34,656 nucleotides of DNA from an uncultured Verrucomicrobiales bacterium (lineage in GTDB: Bacteria; Verrucomicrobiota; Verrucomicrobiia; Limisphaerales; UBA1100): positions 1 to 34,656 of the forward strand of contig CAJWVY010000014.1 of NCBI GenBank assembly GCA_913048135.1, read 5' to 3'. The position numbers were made by a program, and so were the translations under genes. This document shows positions 8,477-16,908 of the stretch, piece by piece (the stretch's first letter is position 1; the number at the start of each line of letters is the position of its first letter). The notes below the pieces were generated by a model that did no database searches, was not told the DNA's origin, and saw only the letters and a program-made list of their open reading frames with translations.

Positions 8477-9954
8477 CGCTTCAACAGCGTGGCCGGCGCA
8501 CTGGCGATGCCGGCGGCGTTAATGGCGGTGACGGCGATCGTTTCGGGGAATTGATCGGTCACCCGCAACAGGGCCATCTTTTGAGCGCCGGGCATTAGCT
8601 TCGAAATCCAGCGGCCGTTGGCTTTGATCTGGAAAAGCCACCAGCGCACGCCTTCCCGGTTCACTGAGCGCCAAGTGGTATGGATCATTTTCTTTTGATT
8701 ATCCCAAGACGCATTGATGGCCGGCGTCTTGGGGGCGATGCGGCCGAGCCAGGGGGAGGCAGGCAACAGGGCGGGTTGTTGATATTTCCGGGCCAACAAC
8801 TGGGTGCCAAGTTTACCGCGGTTGTCGACCAGAGCGCTGAGATTCCAGTGGATGTTGCCGGTGGTGCCGGGGTGTTTTCGTGTGAGATCAATTTGGTTGA
8901 GTATTTCCGTGGCCGGCCAGGGCTCCACCTTGGCGCTGTTGTTGCCGGGCCAGAGGTGTCGGCGTTTGGGGTTTTGTTCGTGCCACCATTGGAGGAGCAC
9001 GGGATAACTTTGAGCGGGGGGATCGATGCGCCAGTAGAGTTGCGGGGCGCAGTAGTCCAACCAGCCTTCGCGCAACCAAAGGCGGGCGTCGGCGTAGAGG
9101 GTGCCGTAGGCGTCGAGGCCTTTGATTTGCTTGGGGTATCCGGGGCGCCAGATGCCGAACGGGCTGATGCCGAATTTCACGTGGGGTTTGATTTTGTGAA
9201 TCTCGGTGTGCAGGCGTTTGATGAAATTGTTGATGTGCATCCGGCGCCAGTCTTTGCGGTCCATGTCGCCCTGAAATGTTTTCCAGCTGGCTTCATCGGG
9301 AAACGGCGCGCGGTTGGCGGCGGGGTAGGGGTAGAAGTAGTCGTCGATGTGGATGCCATCCACATCGTAACGACGGGTGACATCGAGGATGACCTTCAAC
9401 GAATGGGCGGCAGCGGCCGGTTCGGCGGGGTCCAGCCATTGGTAGCCATCGTAGCTGCGCACGAGCTGCGGATGGGTGCGGCTGATGTGCCGGTTGGCGG
9501 CGGGGCCTTTGGCGGATTTGTAGCGGGCGCGGTAGGGGTTGAACCAAGCGTGCAATTCCATGCCGCGCCGATGGGCCTCACGAATGGCGTAGGCGAGAGG
9601 ATCCCAGAGCGGCTGCGGCGCCTGCCCCATTTTACCAGTAAGATACTCGCTCCAAGGCTCCAGAGTGGAGGGATACAGTGCGTCGCAGGCGGGGCGCACC
9701 TGAAAGATCAGGCAGTTGAGTTTCAGTTGAGCGGCGGAATCGATGAGGTCAGCGAGTTCTTTCTGCTGCTCGGCCACGGGTAAACCGGGCTTTGAAGGCC
9801 AATCGATGTTGTTGACGGTGGCAATCCACGCCCCACGAAATTCTCTGGATAACGTTGGTACAGCGGTTTGGCCCGGGCGGTAGGCAACATCGGCCGCCGC
9901 CAACAGCAGGGTGCTGCCCAGCAGGAGCAGAAATGTGAACCACCTTCGGCGCAT
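8473..9954 (-). CDS. GHL10 family glycoside-hydrolase-like secreted protein (DUF187)
   Basis: 493 residues. A signal peptide is visible (MRRRW then a Phe/Leu-rich core to about residue 20, then AAADVAY). The mature part has the GHL10/DUF187 TIM-barrel signatures: EFRGAWIATVNNIDWPS, LNCLIFQVRPACDALYPS, GMELHAWFNPYRAR, the acidic VDGIHIDDYFYPYP motif, KFGISPFGIWRPG and WLDYCAPQLYWRID. A C-terminal fibronectin-like segment follows. Family members are predicted to cleave glycans; the substrate cannot be told from the sequence. ATG 9954 begins the signal peptide; 12 further in-frame codons upstream lack support. A candidate promoter ends 6 bases before this ATG. Confidence 0.92.
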   Translation of the reverse strand: MRRRWFTFLLLLGSTLLLAAADVAYRPGQTAVPTLSREFRGAWIATVNNIDWPSKPGLPVAEQQKELADLIDSAAQLKLNCLIFQVRPACDALYPSTLEPWSEYLTGKMGQAPQPLWDPLAYAIREAHRRGMELHAWFNPYRARYKSAKGPAANRHISRTHPQLVRSYDGYQWLDPAEPAAAAHSLKVILDVTRRYDVDGIHIDDYFYPYPAANRAPFPDEASWKTFQGDMDRKDWRRMHINNFIKRLHTEIHKIKPHVKFGISPFGIWRPGYPKQIKGLDAYGTLYADARLWLREGWLDYCAPQLYWRIDPPAQSYPVLLQWWHEQNPKRRHLWPGNNSAKVEPWPATEILNQIDLTRKHPGTTGNIHWNLSALVDNRGKLGTQLLARKYQQPALLPASPWLGRIAPKTPAINASWDNQKKMIHTTWRSVNREGVRWWLFQIKANGRWISKLMPGAQKMALLRVTDQFPETIAVTAINAAGIASAPATLLKR

Positions 9955-9960
9955 AAGATG

Positions 9961-9990
9961 AGTTAAGCGGCCCCTTCGACGTGGACTCAA
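9961..9990 (-). promoter_or_regulatory. Candidate promoter of the GHL10 gene
   Basis: Minus-strand TTGAGT (9990-9985), 18 bases, TTAACT (9966-9961), then 6 bases to the ATG at 9954. This would give a leaderless or nearly leaderless transcript. The -10 match is weak. Confidence 0.3.
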
Positions 9991-10037
9991 GCGTGATTTA
10001 TCAAGGTTTCCATTTGAATTGCGAAAAAACCCAAAAT

Positions 10038-10898
10038 ATGGCTAAGGTCTCCGCTCCCTTGAACTGGACGGACAAAACCTATTTTTGCTGCGCGGTGACT
10101 TTGTACGGCATCGCAATGGTGTATTCCGTGTTCCTTTGGCGGAAAGGGTTTCAGCGCGATGATTGGGTGGTGTACGGCGTGCTGGCTGGAGGCCTCGTGC
10201 TGCATACGGTGGCCATGGCCAAACGCGGGTTTAACCTGCAGGCCTGCCCGATCAACAATCTCTACGAAGCTACGGCCTTCATCATGTGGACCATAGTCGC
10301 CGTGAATCTCGTGGCCGGCATCTGGCAGCGGTTCCGGTTTGTGGGGGCATTTGCGTCTCCTTTGCTCTTTGTGCTGGGGGTTTTCGCGTTATTTCCGGAT
10401 TTGGATCCGGAATTAGCGAATGGGACGCATGAATTTTCCGGTGCCCTCAGCAGTCTGCACAAGGCGCTGTTAATGTTGTCCTTTGGCGGGTTTGGCCTGA
10501 GTGCTGTCGGTGCAGTGATGTATCTCACGCAGGAGAAAGATCTCAAGTTGCACAAGTTTCGCGCGATCCTTTCCAAGCTGCCGTCGCTGGAACGTCTCGA
10601 GACGGCGATGACGCGGTTGGTGTGGATTGCATTCGGACTACTCACCGCTGGGTTGATTACCAGTAGTGCCTATTTGCATCAGGTGAAACAAGTATGGTTC
10701 AAGGCCGATCCGGAGATGATTTGGGTGATGGGCGTGTGGGCGTTTTATCTGGTGCTGTTGGTGCTCCAGAAACGCCATGCCCATAGCGGCCGGCGGTTTG
10801 CCTGGTGTGCGTTGGGAAGTTTTCTGTTTGTGCTGCTCACCTTCTGGGGCGTGTACCTGTTGTCGCCGCTTCATCAAACCTCCAACGCTGTCTCGTGA
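10038..10898 (+). CDS. Cytochrome c assembly / HemX-like membrane protein (CcsA family)
   Basis: 286 residues with about eight hydrophobic segments. It is placed in the CcsA/CcmC/HemX family by its topology and by the conserved segment around PINNLYEATAFIMWTIVAVN, with His residues near LHKALLMLSF and later SAYLHQVKQVW. Such proteins handle heme in cytochrome c maturation or, as HemX, accompany heme-synthesis genes. Being first in an operon with hemA and hemC favours the HemX-type arrangement. ATG 10038 is used because 19 further in-frame codons upstream contain no family sequence. No Shine-Dalgarno or convincing promoter is visible in the 83 bases before it. Its TGA overlaps the hemA ATG (TGATG), implying coupled translation. 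Confidence 0.85.
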   Translation: MAKVSAPLNWTDKTYFCCAVTLYGIAMVYSVFLWRKGFQRDDWVVYGVLAGGLVLHTVAMAKRGFNLQACPINNLYEATAFIMWTIVAVNLVAGIWQRFRFVGAFASPLLFVLGVFALFPDLDPELANGTHEFSGALSSLHKALLMLSFGGFGLSAVGAVMYLTQEKDLKLHKFRAILSKLPSLERLETAMTRLVWIAFGLLTAGLITSSAYLHQVKQVWFKADPEMIWVMGVWAFYLVLLVLQKRHAHSGRRFAWCALGSFLFVLLTFWGVYLLSPLHQTSNAVS

Positions 10899-11980
10899 TG
10901 CCGATTGTTTGTCTAGGCCTGAACCATCGTACCGCGCCAGTCACCGTGCGCGAACGGTTTGCTCTGCCGGAAGGGGAATTGCCTGTCCTGCTCGGAGCCC
11001 TACGCGAACGCACGGTGGCGAAGGAGGCTGTGATTTTGTCCACCTGTAATCGCGTGGAAATCTATGCAGCTACGGAGGATGAGCCCCAAGTATTGCTCAA
11101 CGAACTGCGCGCGTTTCTGCTGAAGGACCGCGAGGTGGACGCGGATCCGGATGAGATCTTTTACGAGCACGCCGGCGAATCGGCCGTGCGACATCTCTTC
11201 AATGTGGCCAGCGGCTTGGATTCGATGGTGTTGGGTGAGACGGAAATCCTCGGCCAACTCAAGGCGGCTTATCAGCTCGCGCTTGATCAGAAGGCTACGG
11301 GCGGACGGTTGAACAAGGCCTTTCAAAAGGCGTTCAATGTGGCCAAGCAAATCCGCACGGAAACCAACATCCAACGCGGCAGCGTTTCCGTTGCCAATGT
11401 AGCGGTGGAATTGGCCGGAAAGATTTTTGATGAACTCGATGACCGCACGGTGATGGTGATCGGCGCGGGCGATACCAGCGAAAAGACCGCGCGCGCACTC
11501 CTCAGCCGCGGCGCGCGCAGCGTGATGGTGTCCAACCGATCCTACGATCGCGCCAAGGATTTGGCCGATGAACTCGGCGGTCGCGCGGTGGATTTCGATC
11601 ATTGGGAAACCGAGTTTGAGGCGATTGATATCATTATTAGCAGCACCAGCGCGCCGCATTATGTGATCGATCGGAAGAAACTCGAGCCGCTGCAGGCTGG
11701 CCGCCGGCATCGGCCGTTGTTGCTGGTGGATATCGCCGTGCCGCGCGACATCGAGCCGGAGGTTAATTTCATGGAGGACGTGTACCTCTACAATATCGAT
11801 GATCTGCAGGCGATTGCCGACGATTACCTGCGCCTTCGGCAGGAGGAGATCGCCAAGTGCGAGTCGATCGTGGACGCCAAGATGCGCGAGTTGGTTGAGT
11901 CCCTCAACGCACCGCCTGCACCCTGTCGTAAGAATCCCCCACTCCCATCGGCCGGCGAGGCGTCGGCCGCTCAAAGCTAA
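10898..11980 (+). CDS. hemA: Glutamyl-tRNA reductase, C-terminally short
   Basis: Reduces glutamyl-tRNA(Glu) to glutamate-1-semialdehyde, the first step of C5 tetrapyrrole synthesis. The catalytic domain contains GLNHRTAPV and the active-site Cys50 in ILSTCNRVEIYA, then LDSMVLGETEILGQLKAAY. The NADPH domain has VMVIGAGDTSEKTA, in place of the usual GAGEMGE-type motif, and VDIAVPRDIEP. The spinal helix starts in IDDLQAIADDYLRLRQEEI. The protein stops at 360 residues, whereas the classical enzyme has about 410-430, so most of the C-terminal dimerisation bundle is absent. The hemC ATG overlaps the stop (TAATG), so no missing exon-like remnant lies downstream. Confidence 0.95.
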   Translation: MPIVCLGLNHRTAPVTVRERFALPEGELPVLLGALRERTVAKEAVILSTCNRVEIYAATEDEPQVLLNELRAFLLKDREVDADPDEIFYEHAGESAVRHLFNVASGLDSMVLGETEILGQLKAAYQLALDQKATGGRLNKAFQKAFNVAKQIRTETNIQRGSVSVANVAVELAGKIFDELDDRTVMVIGAGDTSEKTARALLSRGARSVMVSNRSYDRAKDLADELGGRAVDFDHWETEFEAIDIIISSTSAPHYVIDRKKLEPLQAGRRHRPLLLVDIAVPRDIEPEVNFMEDVYLYNIDDLQAIADDYLRLRQEEIAKCESIVDAKMRELVESLNAPPAPCRKNPPLPSAGEASAAQS

Positions 11981-12930
11981 TGCCCGAATCGCCCATCATT
12001 ATTGCCACCCGGGGCAGCGCTTTGGCATTGGCTCAGGCAAATTTCATTTTCGACCAATGCCGTGCGGCCTTTCCGCGGTTGGCGTTTGAGATTCAAATTT
12101 TCAAGACCACCGGCGACAAACTGCAAACCGCGTCTCTGGCGCAGGCTGGGCAGTCGTTACCCAAGGGATTGTTCACCAAGGAACTGGAAGTGGCGCTCGT
12201 GCGGCAGAAAGCCGACATCGCCGTGCATAGCCTGAAGGATTTACCCACCGAATTGCCCGCAGGCCTGACGCTGGGCGCTGCCACCAAGCGCGAGGATGTG
12301 CGTGATGTGTTGATTTACAAAACCGATGACGGCCATGGCGGACCGATTCCGCAATTGGCCGAGGGCGCGCGGGTGGCGACCAGCAGCACGCGGCGGCAGG
12401 CGCAGTTGGCCGCCGCGCGGCCGGATCTGCAGCTGGAGGAAATTCGCGGCAATGTGCCCACGCGATTGGAGAAGCTGGCGGAGAACGATGAATTGGCCGG
12501 CACCATTTTGGCTGCGGCCGGCTTGAACCGGTTGCATTTTTCCATCAACGCCGATGGCGCGCTGGAAGGTGACGCCGTGCCCGATGGCATTCGTGCCGTG
12601 GCACTGGATACGGACCTGATGTTGCCGTGTGTTGGACAGGCGGCGATCGGTCTGGAAATTCGCGAGGACGACGGCCGCATTGCCAAGATCACTGAGCGCC
12701 TGAATCATTTCAACACTTTCGCGGCTGTGACCGCCGAGCGGGCGTTTCTACGCGGCATGGGCGGGGGTTGCCAATCGCCGGTGGGCGCGCACGCGGTGAT
12801 TGAGGGCACGACGATTCGCATGCATGCCGTATCGTTTCTCAATGATACCGTGCAGCGCACCGAGCAATCCGGCGCCTTGCGAGAGCCGGAAGTGTTGGGG
12901 CAGGCGGTGGCCGAGGCCCTGCGCGCATGA
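11980..12930 (+). CDS. hemC: Porphobilinogen deaminase (hydroxymethylbilane synthase)
   Basis: Joins four porphobilinogens into hydroxymethylbilane. The 316-residue length is typical. The N-terminus IIIATRGSALALAQA is the family signature. HSLKDLP (83-89) carries the catalytic Asp87. ATSSTRRQAQL and IRGNVPTRL follow, and GMGGGCQSPVG contains Cys264, the attachment point of the dipyrromethane cofactor. Start and stop overlap both neighbours (TAATG upstream, ATGA downstream), placing it firmly in the hem operon. No hemD or hemB is in view; hemD is often adjacent elsewhere. Confidence 0.97.
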   Translation: MPESPIIIATRGSALALAQANFIFDQCRAAFPRLAFEIQIFKTTGDKLQTASLAQAGQSLPKGLFTKELEVALVRQKADIAVHSLKDLPTELPAGLTLGAATKREDVRDVLIYKTDDGHGGPIPQLAEGARVATSSTRRQAQLAAARPDLQLEEIRGNVPTRLEKLAENDELAGTILAAAGLNRLHFSINADGALEGDAVPDGIRAVALDTDLMLPCVGQAAIGLEIREDDGRIAKITERLNHFNTFAAVTAERAFLRGMGGGCQSPVGAHAVIEGTTIRMHAVSFLNDTVQRTEQSGALREPEVLGQAVAEALRA

Positions 12931-13709
12931 CTGACTGGCAACAGCTCTTTCAGATAGAGTGGTTGCCGCTCGGCACTTTTTTCAACGTCATTTGTATCCT
13001 CATCGGCGGTCTTGCAGGGCTGCACCTAAGCCGGCAATTATCTGACGAAACCCAACGGCGTATTCGGCGTTATCTCGCCGGCCTCACGGTGGTTGCAGGC
13101 AGCTACATGATGGCGCAGGGGCTGTATGGCGGCTGGAAGGAGTCGGCCAGTTTCTGGATGTTTCTCCTGCTTGGGCTGATTGGGTTGTTGTCCGTGTCGT
13201 TTGGTAATCTGATTGGCACGCAGCTCAAGCTGCAGGAACGGCTCGACCAACTCGGGCAGGAAGCCAAGCGCCGCTTGGCGAACTCAGACGATGAGCAGGA
13301 GGACAATCGATTCAGCGACGGTTTTGTGACCTGCACGGTGCTTTTTACCGTGGGGCCGATGTCCATCCTAGGCTGTGTGGAGGATGGTTTGGGCAATGTG
13401 CCGAGCATTCTGATTTTGAAATCCGTAATGGACGGCATTGCCACGCTGTGTTTCGCCCCACGCTTTGGGGCGGGCGTCCTGCTTTCCGCGGTGCCGCTAT
13501 TGGCCTATCAGGGCACGGTGACGCTACTGGCCTCCAACCTCGTTTTCATGCGCGACGAACCCATGATGCTCGCCATCTTTAACCTCGTTGGCGGTATGCT
13601 GGTGTTGACCATTGTACTAGTGATCATGGAAATCCAAAAAGTACCTCTGGCGAATTATTTACCCTCTTTGATCATTGGCCCGGCACTCGTGTGGTGGTGG
13701 ATTTTGTGA
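12927..13709 (+). CDS. DUF554 family membrane protein
   Basis: 260 residues with about six or seven membrane segments. It is recognised as DUF554 (YdfK-like) by the N-terminal GTFFNVICILIGGLAGL, the central TCTVLFTVGPMSILGCVEDG, ILILKSVMDGIATLCF and VLLSAVPLLAYQGTVTLLA. A charged cytoplasmic-looking loop (ANSDDEQEDNRFSDG) separates the halves. Members are predicted transporters or channels with no proven substrate. The ATG overlaps the hemC stop (ATGA), so it is co-translated with the heme genes; whether it has any part in heme or metal handling is not known. Confidence 0.9.
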   Translation: MTDWQQLFQIEWLPLGTFFNVICILIGGLAGLHLSRQLSDETQRRIRRYLAGLTVVAGSYMMAQGLYGGWKESASFWMFLLLGLIGLLSVSFGNLIGTQLKLQERLDQLGQEAKRRLANSDDEQEDNRFSDGFVTCTVLFTVGPMSILGCVEDGLGNVPSILILKSVMDGIATLCFAPRFGAGVLLSAVPLLAYQGTVTLLASNLVFMRDEPMMLAIFNLVGGMLVLTIVLVIMEIQKVPLANYLPSLIIGPALVWWWIL

Positions 13710-13716
13710 TCTGAAT

Positions 13717-14256
13717 CTACTCCGCCTCCAGATCATCCTGCAACATGCGACGTCCCATGGCGTTGTAGGGATGAACGGTGTAGCCACCTTCGAGTGGCAG
13801 ATCGGCTTCAGCCCAGGCGAAGATGGCGCCTTCGAGATTAAGGACGTTGGTATGGCCAAGGGCCTGCAGGCGGCGGGCCATCTGTGCGCTGCGATAGCCG
13901 ACTGCGCAGTAGACGAGGATGGTTTGGTTGGGATCGGGCAGCAACTGCTTCAAGGCGGCATCAGCAGTATCCGGCGGCACATGCCGGGCGTCGGGCAGGT
14001 GGCTGACGGCGAATTCGTCCGGGCGACGGATATCCCAGATCACGGTGGCGGTGTCGTCGGCCAACAAGGCGGCGGCTTCAGCTGGAGTGACGTGTTGGAC
14101 ATCGTCAAATTTCCAGCGCAGAAATTTCCCGGCCGCCGGCAGACCATTGGCCGGCAGCCAAAGCCAGAAGGCGAACGCGCACAGGCTCAGCGCGCCGGCG
14201 GTAATCAGGCCAATGCGTTTCCAGTTGCGGACTGGCGGGGCAGAGGAGTCGCTCAT
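13717..14256 (-). CDS. Membrane-anchored rhodanese-domain protein
   Basis: 179 residues. A single N-terminal transmembrane segment (about residues 13-34) is followed by a rhodanese domain. Its active-site loop is CAVGYRS, with Cys117 as the likely persulfide-forming residue, and it also has VIWDIRRPDEFAVSHLPDA. Rhodanese domains transfer sulfane sulfur or act as persulfide sensors; the membrane anchor suggests a periplasmic or envelope-side domain. The ATG overlaps the stop of the ceramidase-like gene by ATGA, so it is translated from that gene's mRNA. It converges on the DUF554 gene with a 7-base gap. Confidence 0.9.
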   Translation of the reverse strand: MSDSSAPPVRNWKRIGLITAGALSLCAFAFWLWLPANGLPAAGKFLRWKFDDVQHVTPAEAAALLADDTATVIWDIRRPDEFAVSHLPDARHVPPDTADAALKQLLPDPNQTILVYCAVGYRSAQMARRLQALGHTNVLNLEGAIFAWAEADLPLEGGYTVHPYNAMGRRMLQDDLEAE

Positions 14257-15602
14257 TCGCTGCCGGTTTCTTTCACCAGTTGATTGGCAGCTTGAGTGAC
14301 CAGTTTTTCCACGTTTTCCTTCCAGCGATCGGCGGGCAGACCGTACACGGCCATGGAGCTTTGGCCTTCGTAGCCGCCTTCCTGCAGGACGCGAAAGGTG
14401 GGGATGTAGGCCATCACATCATTGGCATAGCTGGTGACCCACGTGCGCGGGCCAAAGGATTTTTTAAACTGCAACGAATAATCTACGACCACTTCGCCGC
14501 CCATGGAGAGCCAAAGCAGATCGCCTACTCGCCAGCATTGGAGGGGGTACGGGTAGGTCTTGGGCAGTTTGCCAGTGGTTTTGAGTTGGATCATGCGGGC
14601 GGCCCAGCGGCCGCGGTAGCTGTTGGGATTTTTGGCGGCCGCGGCGAGGGCATCGTCGGACGGCAGGGCACCGTACTCGAGTGGTACGGTTTTCAGCCGC
14701 GTGGTGAGAGTGGGTTTCAGGGAATCCATTTTTTGCAGTAACACTTCCTCAACGGCAGCGGCGAGCATATGACCGTAGCGTTCGGCTAGGCTGACTTCTC
14801 GGCGGGGCAGGGGGTTGATGTCCGCGCCGCAACCGGGACTGAACAACGCCACCGCGCCGGGATGAGATTTCTCCAGAGCAATCTGCGTGAACCCGGCAAA
14901 GTCGCCGGAGAATTTCTGGAAACTCAACGTGGTGCTGTGGCAGGCGTATCCGAACACGACGGCCTTGAGCTTGAGACCGTCATACACCGCCAGCACGGGC
15001 ACATCGTGGTCTACGGGGCCCTTGAGGGCATTGGCGGCGATGAGCTTGGGGATATCACCGTACGGCTTGTTCTCGCGGCGGTTCACGCCAAAGCGCGAGA
15101 TGCCGATGCCGTGTCTGAGCGTGGCGGGCGCGAGGTTTTTCAGGGCCGCGCCGGTGACATTCAGAATCTCCGTTTCCAAGCGGGCGGAATATTCCTCGAT
15201 TCGCTTGATGCGTTCGGCGTTGAGCGGATAGATATCGTACAATCCTCCGCGCAACACCGGGCCGGTGTGCGTGTGCGATGCGTTGATCATGATCTGCGCC
15301 GGCTGCAGATTGTGCGCCTTGGCCAGCTTGGTTTTCAGGCTGGCATAAAGACTGGCGGTCATGCCGAGGGTGTCGGTGGCAATGATCACCGCCCGGCGGC
15401 CTTGGGCATCCTCCAGCGCGAGCGCCTTGGCCCAGAGCGGATGCAGCACGCCGTCACTGGGAGCGGTGCGTCCGCCATAGCCGGCCATCCAGATGGGTTT
15501 GCGCGGAGTGATGTCCACCTTGGCCGCGCCGGCTTTCCATCCGGCGGCGATGAGGGACGTGGAGCACAGCAGCAAGACAAGCAGAAGGCGCAAGGAGGTC
15601 AT
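14253..15602 (-). CDS. Secreted neutral/alkaline ceramidase-like protein
   Basis: 449 residues with a clear signal peptide (MTSLRLLLVLLLCSTSLIAA). The body matches the N-terminal catalytic domain of neutral/alkaline non-lysosomal ceramidases: AAKVDITP at the mature N-terminus, the zinc-site-like NASHTHTGP, YACHSTTL, and SPGCGADINP, which aligns with the family's GDVNP region. It lacks the C-terminal domain of true ceramidases. Such single-domain homologues are frequent in Planctomycetes/Verrucomicrobia, and their substrate is unproven, so an amidase on a lipid or other amide is a guess. ATG 15602 starts the signal peptide; the frame is open to 15629 without support. The start of the following rhodanese gene overlaps its stop. 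Confidence 0.88.
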   Translation of the reverse strand: MTSLRLLLVLLLCSTSLIAAGWKAGAAKVDITPRKPIWMAGYGGRTAPSDGVLHPLWAKALALEDAQGRRAVIIATDTLGMTASLYASLKTKLAKAHNLQPAQIMINASHTHTGPVLRGGLYDIYPLNAERIKRIEEYSARLETEILNVTGAALKNLAPATLRHGIGISRFGVNRRENKPYGDIPKLIAANALKGPVDHDVPVLAVYDGLKLKAVVFGYACHSTTLSFQKFSGDFAGFTQIALEKSHPGAVALFSPGCGADINPLPRREVSLAERYGHMLAAAVEEVLLQKMDSLKPTLTTRLKTVPLEYGALPSDDALAAAAKNPNSYRGRWAARMIQLKTTGKLPKTYPYPLQCWRVGDLLWLSMGGEVVVDYSLQFKKSFGPRTWVTSYANDVMAYIPTFRVLQEGGYEGQSSMAVYGLPADRWKENVEKLVTQAANQLVKETGSE

Positions 15603-15608
15603 GGGGCA

Positions 15609-15636
15609 AGGGTAGTTTTCGATGGCCAATTATCAA
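15609..15636 (-). promoter_or_regulatory. Candidate promoter of the ceramidase-like gene
   Basis: Minus-strand TTGATA (15636-15631), 16 bases, TACCCT (15614-15609), then 6 bases to the ATG at 15602. It has the same -10 sequence and spacer as the nagB candidate. Confidence 0.35.
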
Positions 15637-15665
15637 GGCCCAAGGAAGCGGCATTATTCAGCATC

Positions 15666-15686
15666 GATAATTGATAATTGATAATT
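15666..15686. repeat. Three tandem copies of a 7-base repeat
   Basis: GATAATT is repeated three times without interruption in the intergenic space between the ceramidase-like and Gfo/Idh/MocA genes. It is AT-rich in a GC-rich surrounding. The second and third copies create a TTGATA that can serve as a -35 box for the rightward gene. Confidence 0.8.
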
Positions 15687-15706
15687 GGTGCTTCGCCCCT
15701 GATAGT
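15678..15706 (+). promoter_or_regulatory. Candidate promoter of the Gfo/Idh/MocA gene
   Basis: TTGATA (15678-15683, inside the tandem repeat), 17-base spacer, GATAGT (15701-15706). The predicted start is about 20 bases before the ATG at 15734. Confidence 0.4.
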
Positions 15707-15733
15707 GCGCGCACCGATTTCACACGGATCATC

Positions 15734-16893
15734 ATGGACAAGGTACGCATTGGCATTATCGGCATGGGCAACATGGGGCGCTTCCATGCGAACGATCTTC
15801 TGGATGGTAAAGTGCCGCGCGGCGAATTGACCGCCGTGGGCAGCACCTCGCCGCATAAGCTGGAGGAGTACAAGGAAAGGGCGTGCAGATTTTCGGATCG
15901 GGCGAGGAGATGATTGCCAGTGGCGCGATTGATGCCTTGCTGATTGCCACACCACATTATCAGCACACGAGTCTTGGCGTTGCGGCGCTGGAGGCCGGTC
16001 TGCATATCATGGTGGAGAAACCCATCTCGGCGCACAAGGCGGATGCCGAGCGGTTGATTGCCGCAGCGGCGGCACGGCCGGATCAGGTGTTTGGCGCGAT
16101 GTTCCAGCTGCGCGTGGAGCCGCGTTACCAGAAAATCCGTGAGTTGGTGCAGGGCGGCGAGTTGGGCGATCTGGTGCGGGTGTTATGGATCATGACCGAT
16201 TGGTTCCGCAGCGAGGCGTATTTCCAGAGTGGCGGCTGGCGCGCCACGTGGAAGGGCGAGGGCGGCGGTGTGCTGCTGAATCAATGCCTACATCAACTTG
16301 ACGCGATGCAATGGATCACCGGCATGCCGAGCAAGGTGCGCAGCCACGTGGGCATCGGCCGCTGGCACGACATCGAGGTGGAGGATGATGTGACCTGTTA
16401 CATGGAATTTGCCAATGGCGCTTCCGGCGCGTTCATCACATCCAGCGGCGAGACGCCCGGCAGCAACCGGTTTGAGATTGCTGGCACCAAGGGGCGGTTG
16501 ATTCTGGAAAACGACACGCTCACGCTCACACGCAATGAGGTGCCTTCCGATGAATGGTGCAAGACTTCGAAGATCGGTTTTCAAAAACCGGAGACGACTG
16601 TGGAGGAGATTCCCATCCCCGGCGCGGACGCGGCGCATGCCACGTTGATGACGAATTTTGTGAACGCCATCCTCGATGGCGAAGCGCTGATCGCGCCCGG
16701 TGTGGAAGGGTTGGGCTCGGTGGAGCTGGCCAATGTGATGGTGTATTCGGGACTGCTCAATGAGTCGGTGGATCTGCCAATGGATGGTGCGGCGTGGGAG
16801 GCGAAGCTCAATGAATTGATCGCCAACTCCACGCATGAAAAGAAAGTGGTGGAAGTGAGCAGCGAAGATTTCGCCGCCAGTTTTCGCAAATAA
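15734..16893 (+). pseudogene. Gfo/Idh/MocA family oxidoreductase, broken by a -1 base frameshift
   Basis: NAD(P)-dependent sugar or cyclitol dehydrogenase family. The first frame (from ATG 15734) encodes the Rossmann start VRIGIIGMGNMGRFHAND and runs into a TGA at 15911. The rest of the protein continues in another frame, with the ordered motifs ATPHYQHTSLGVAALEAG, MVEKPISAHKADAE and LLNQCLHQLDAMQWITG, to the stop at 16893. Joining needs one extra base near 15872-15882, in the GGAAAGGGC stretch; restoring an A gives a smooth Lys-Glu-Lys-Gly-Val-Gln junction and a 386-residue protein of normal family length. The site is not a canonical slippery heptamer. It may be an assembly error in a short homopolymer or a recent mutation. 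It likely forms an operon with the isomerase that begins 15 bases after its stop. Confidence 0.88.
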
Positions 16894-16908
16894 TTTAAAG
16901 GAACTATC

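Noticed and set aside
8680-9783. Long plus-strand open frame (367 codons)
   Set aside because: Antisense to the GHL10 gene, with repetitive Val/Gly/Ala composition; a shadow frame.
11000-11974. Minus-strand open frame (324 codons)
   Set aside because: Antisense to hemA, no recognisable domain.
15872-15882. Programmed -1 frameshift in the Gfo/Idh/MocA gene
   Set aside because: No X-XXY-YYZ slippery heptamer, stimulatory hairpin or internal Shine-Dalgarno was found, and this family is not known to use frameshifting. Mutation or assembly error is simpler.
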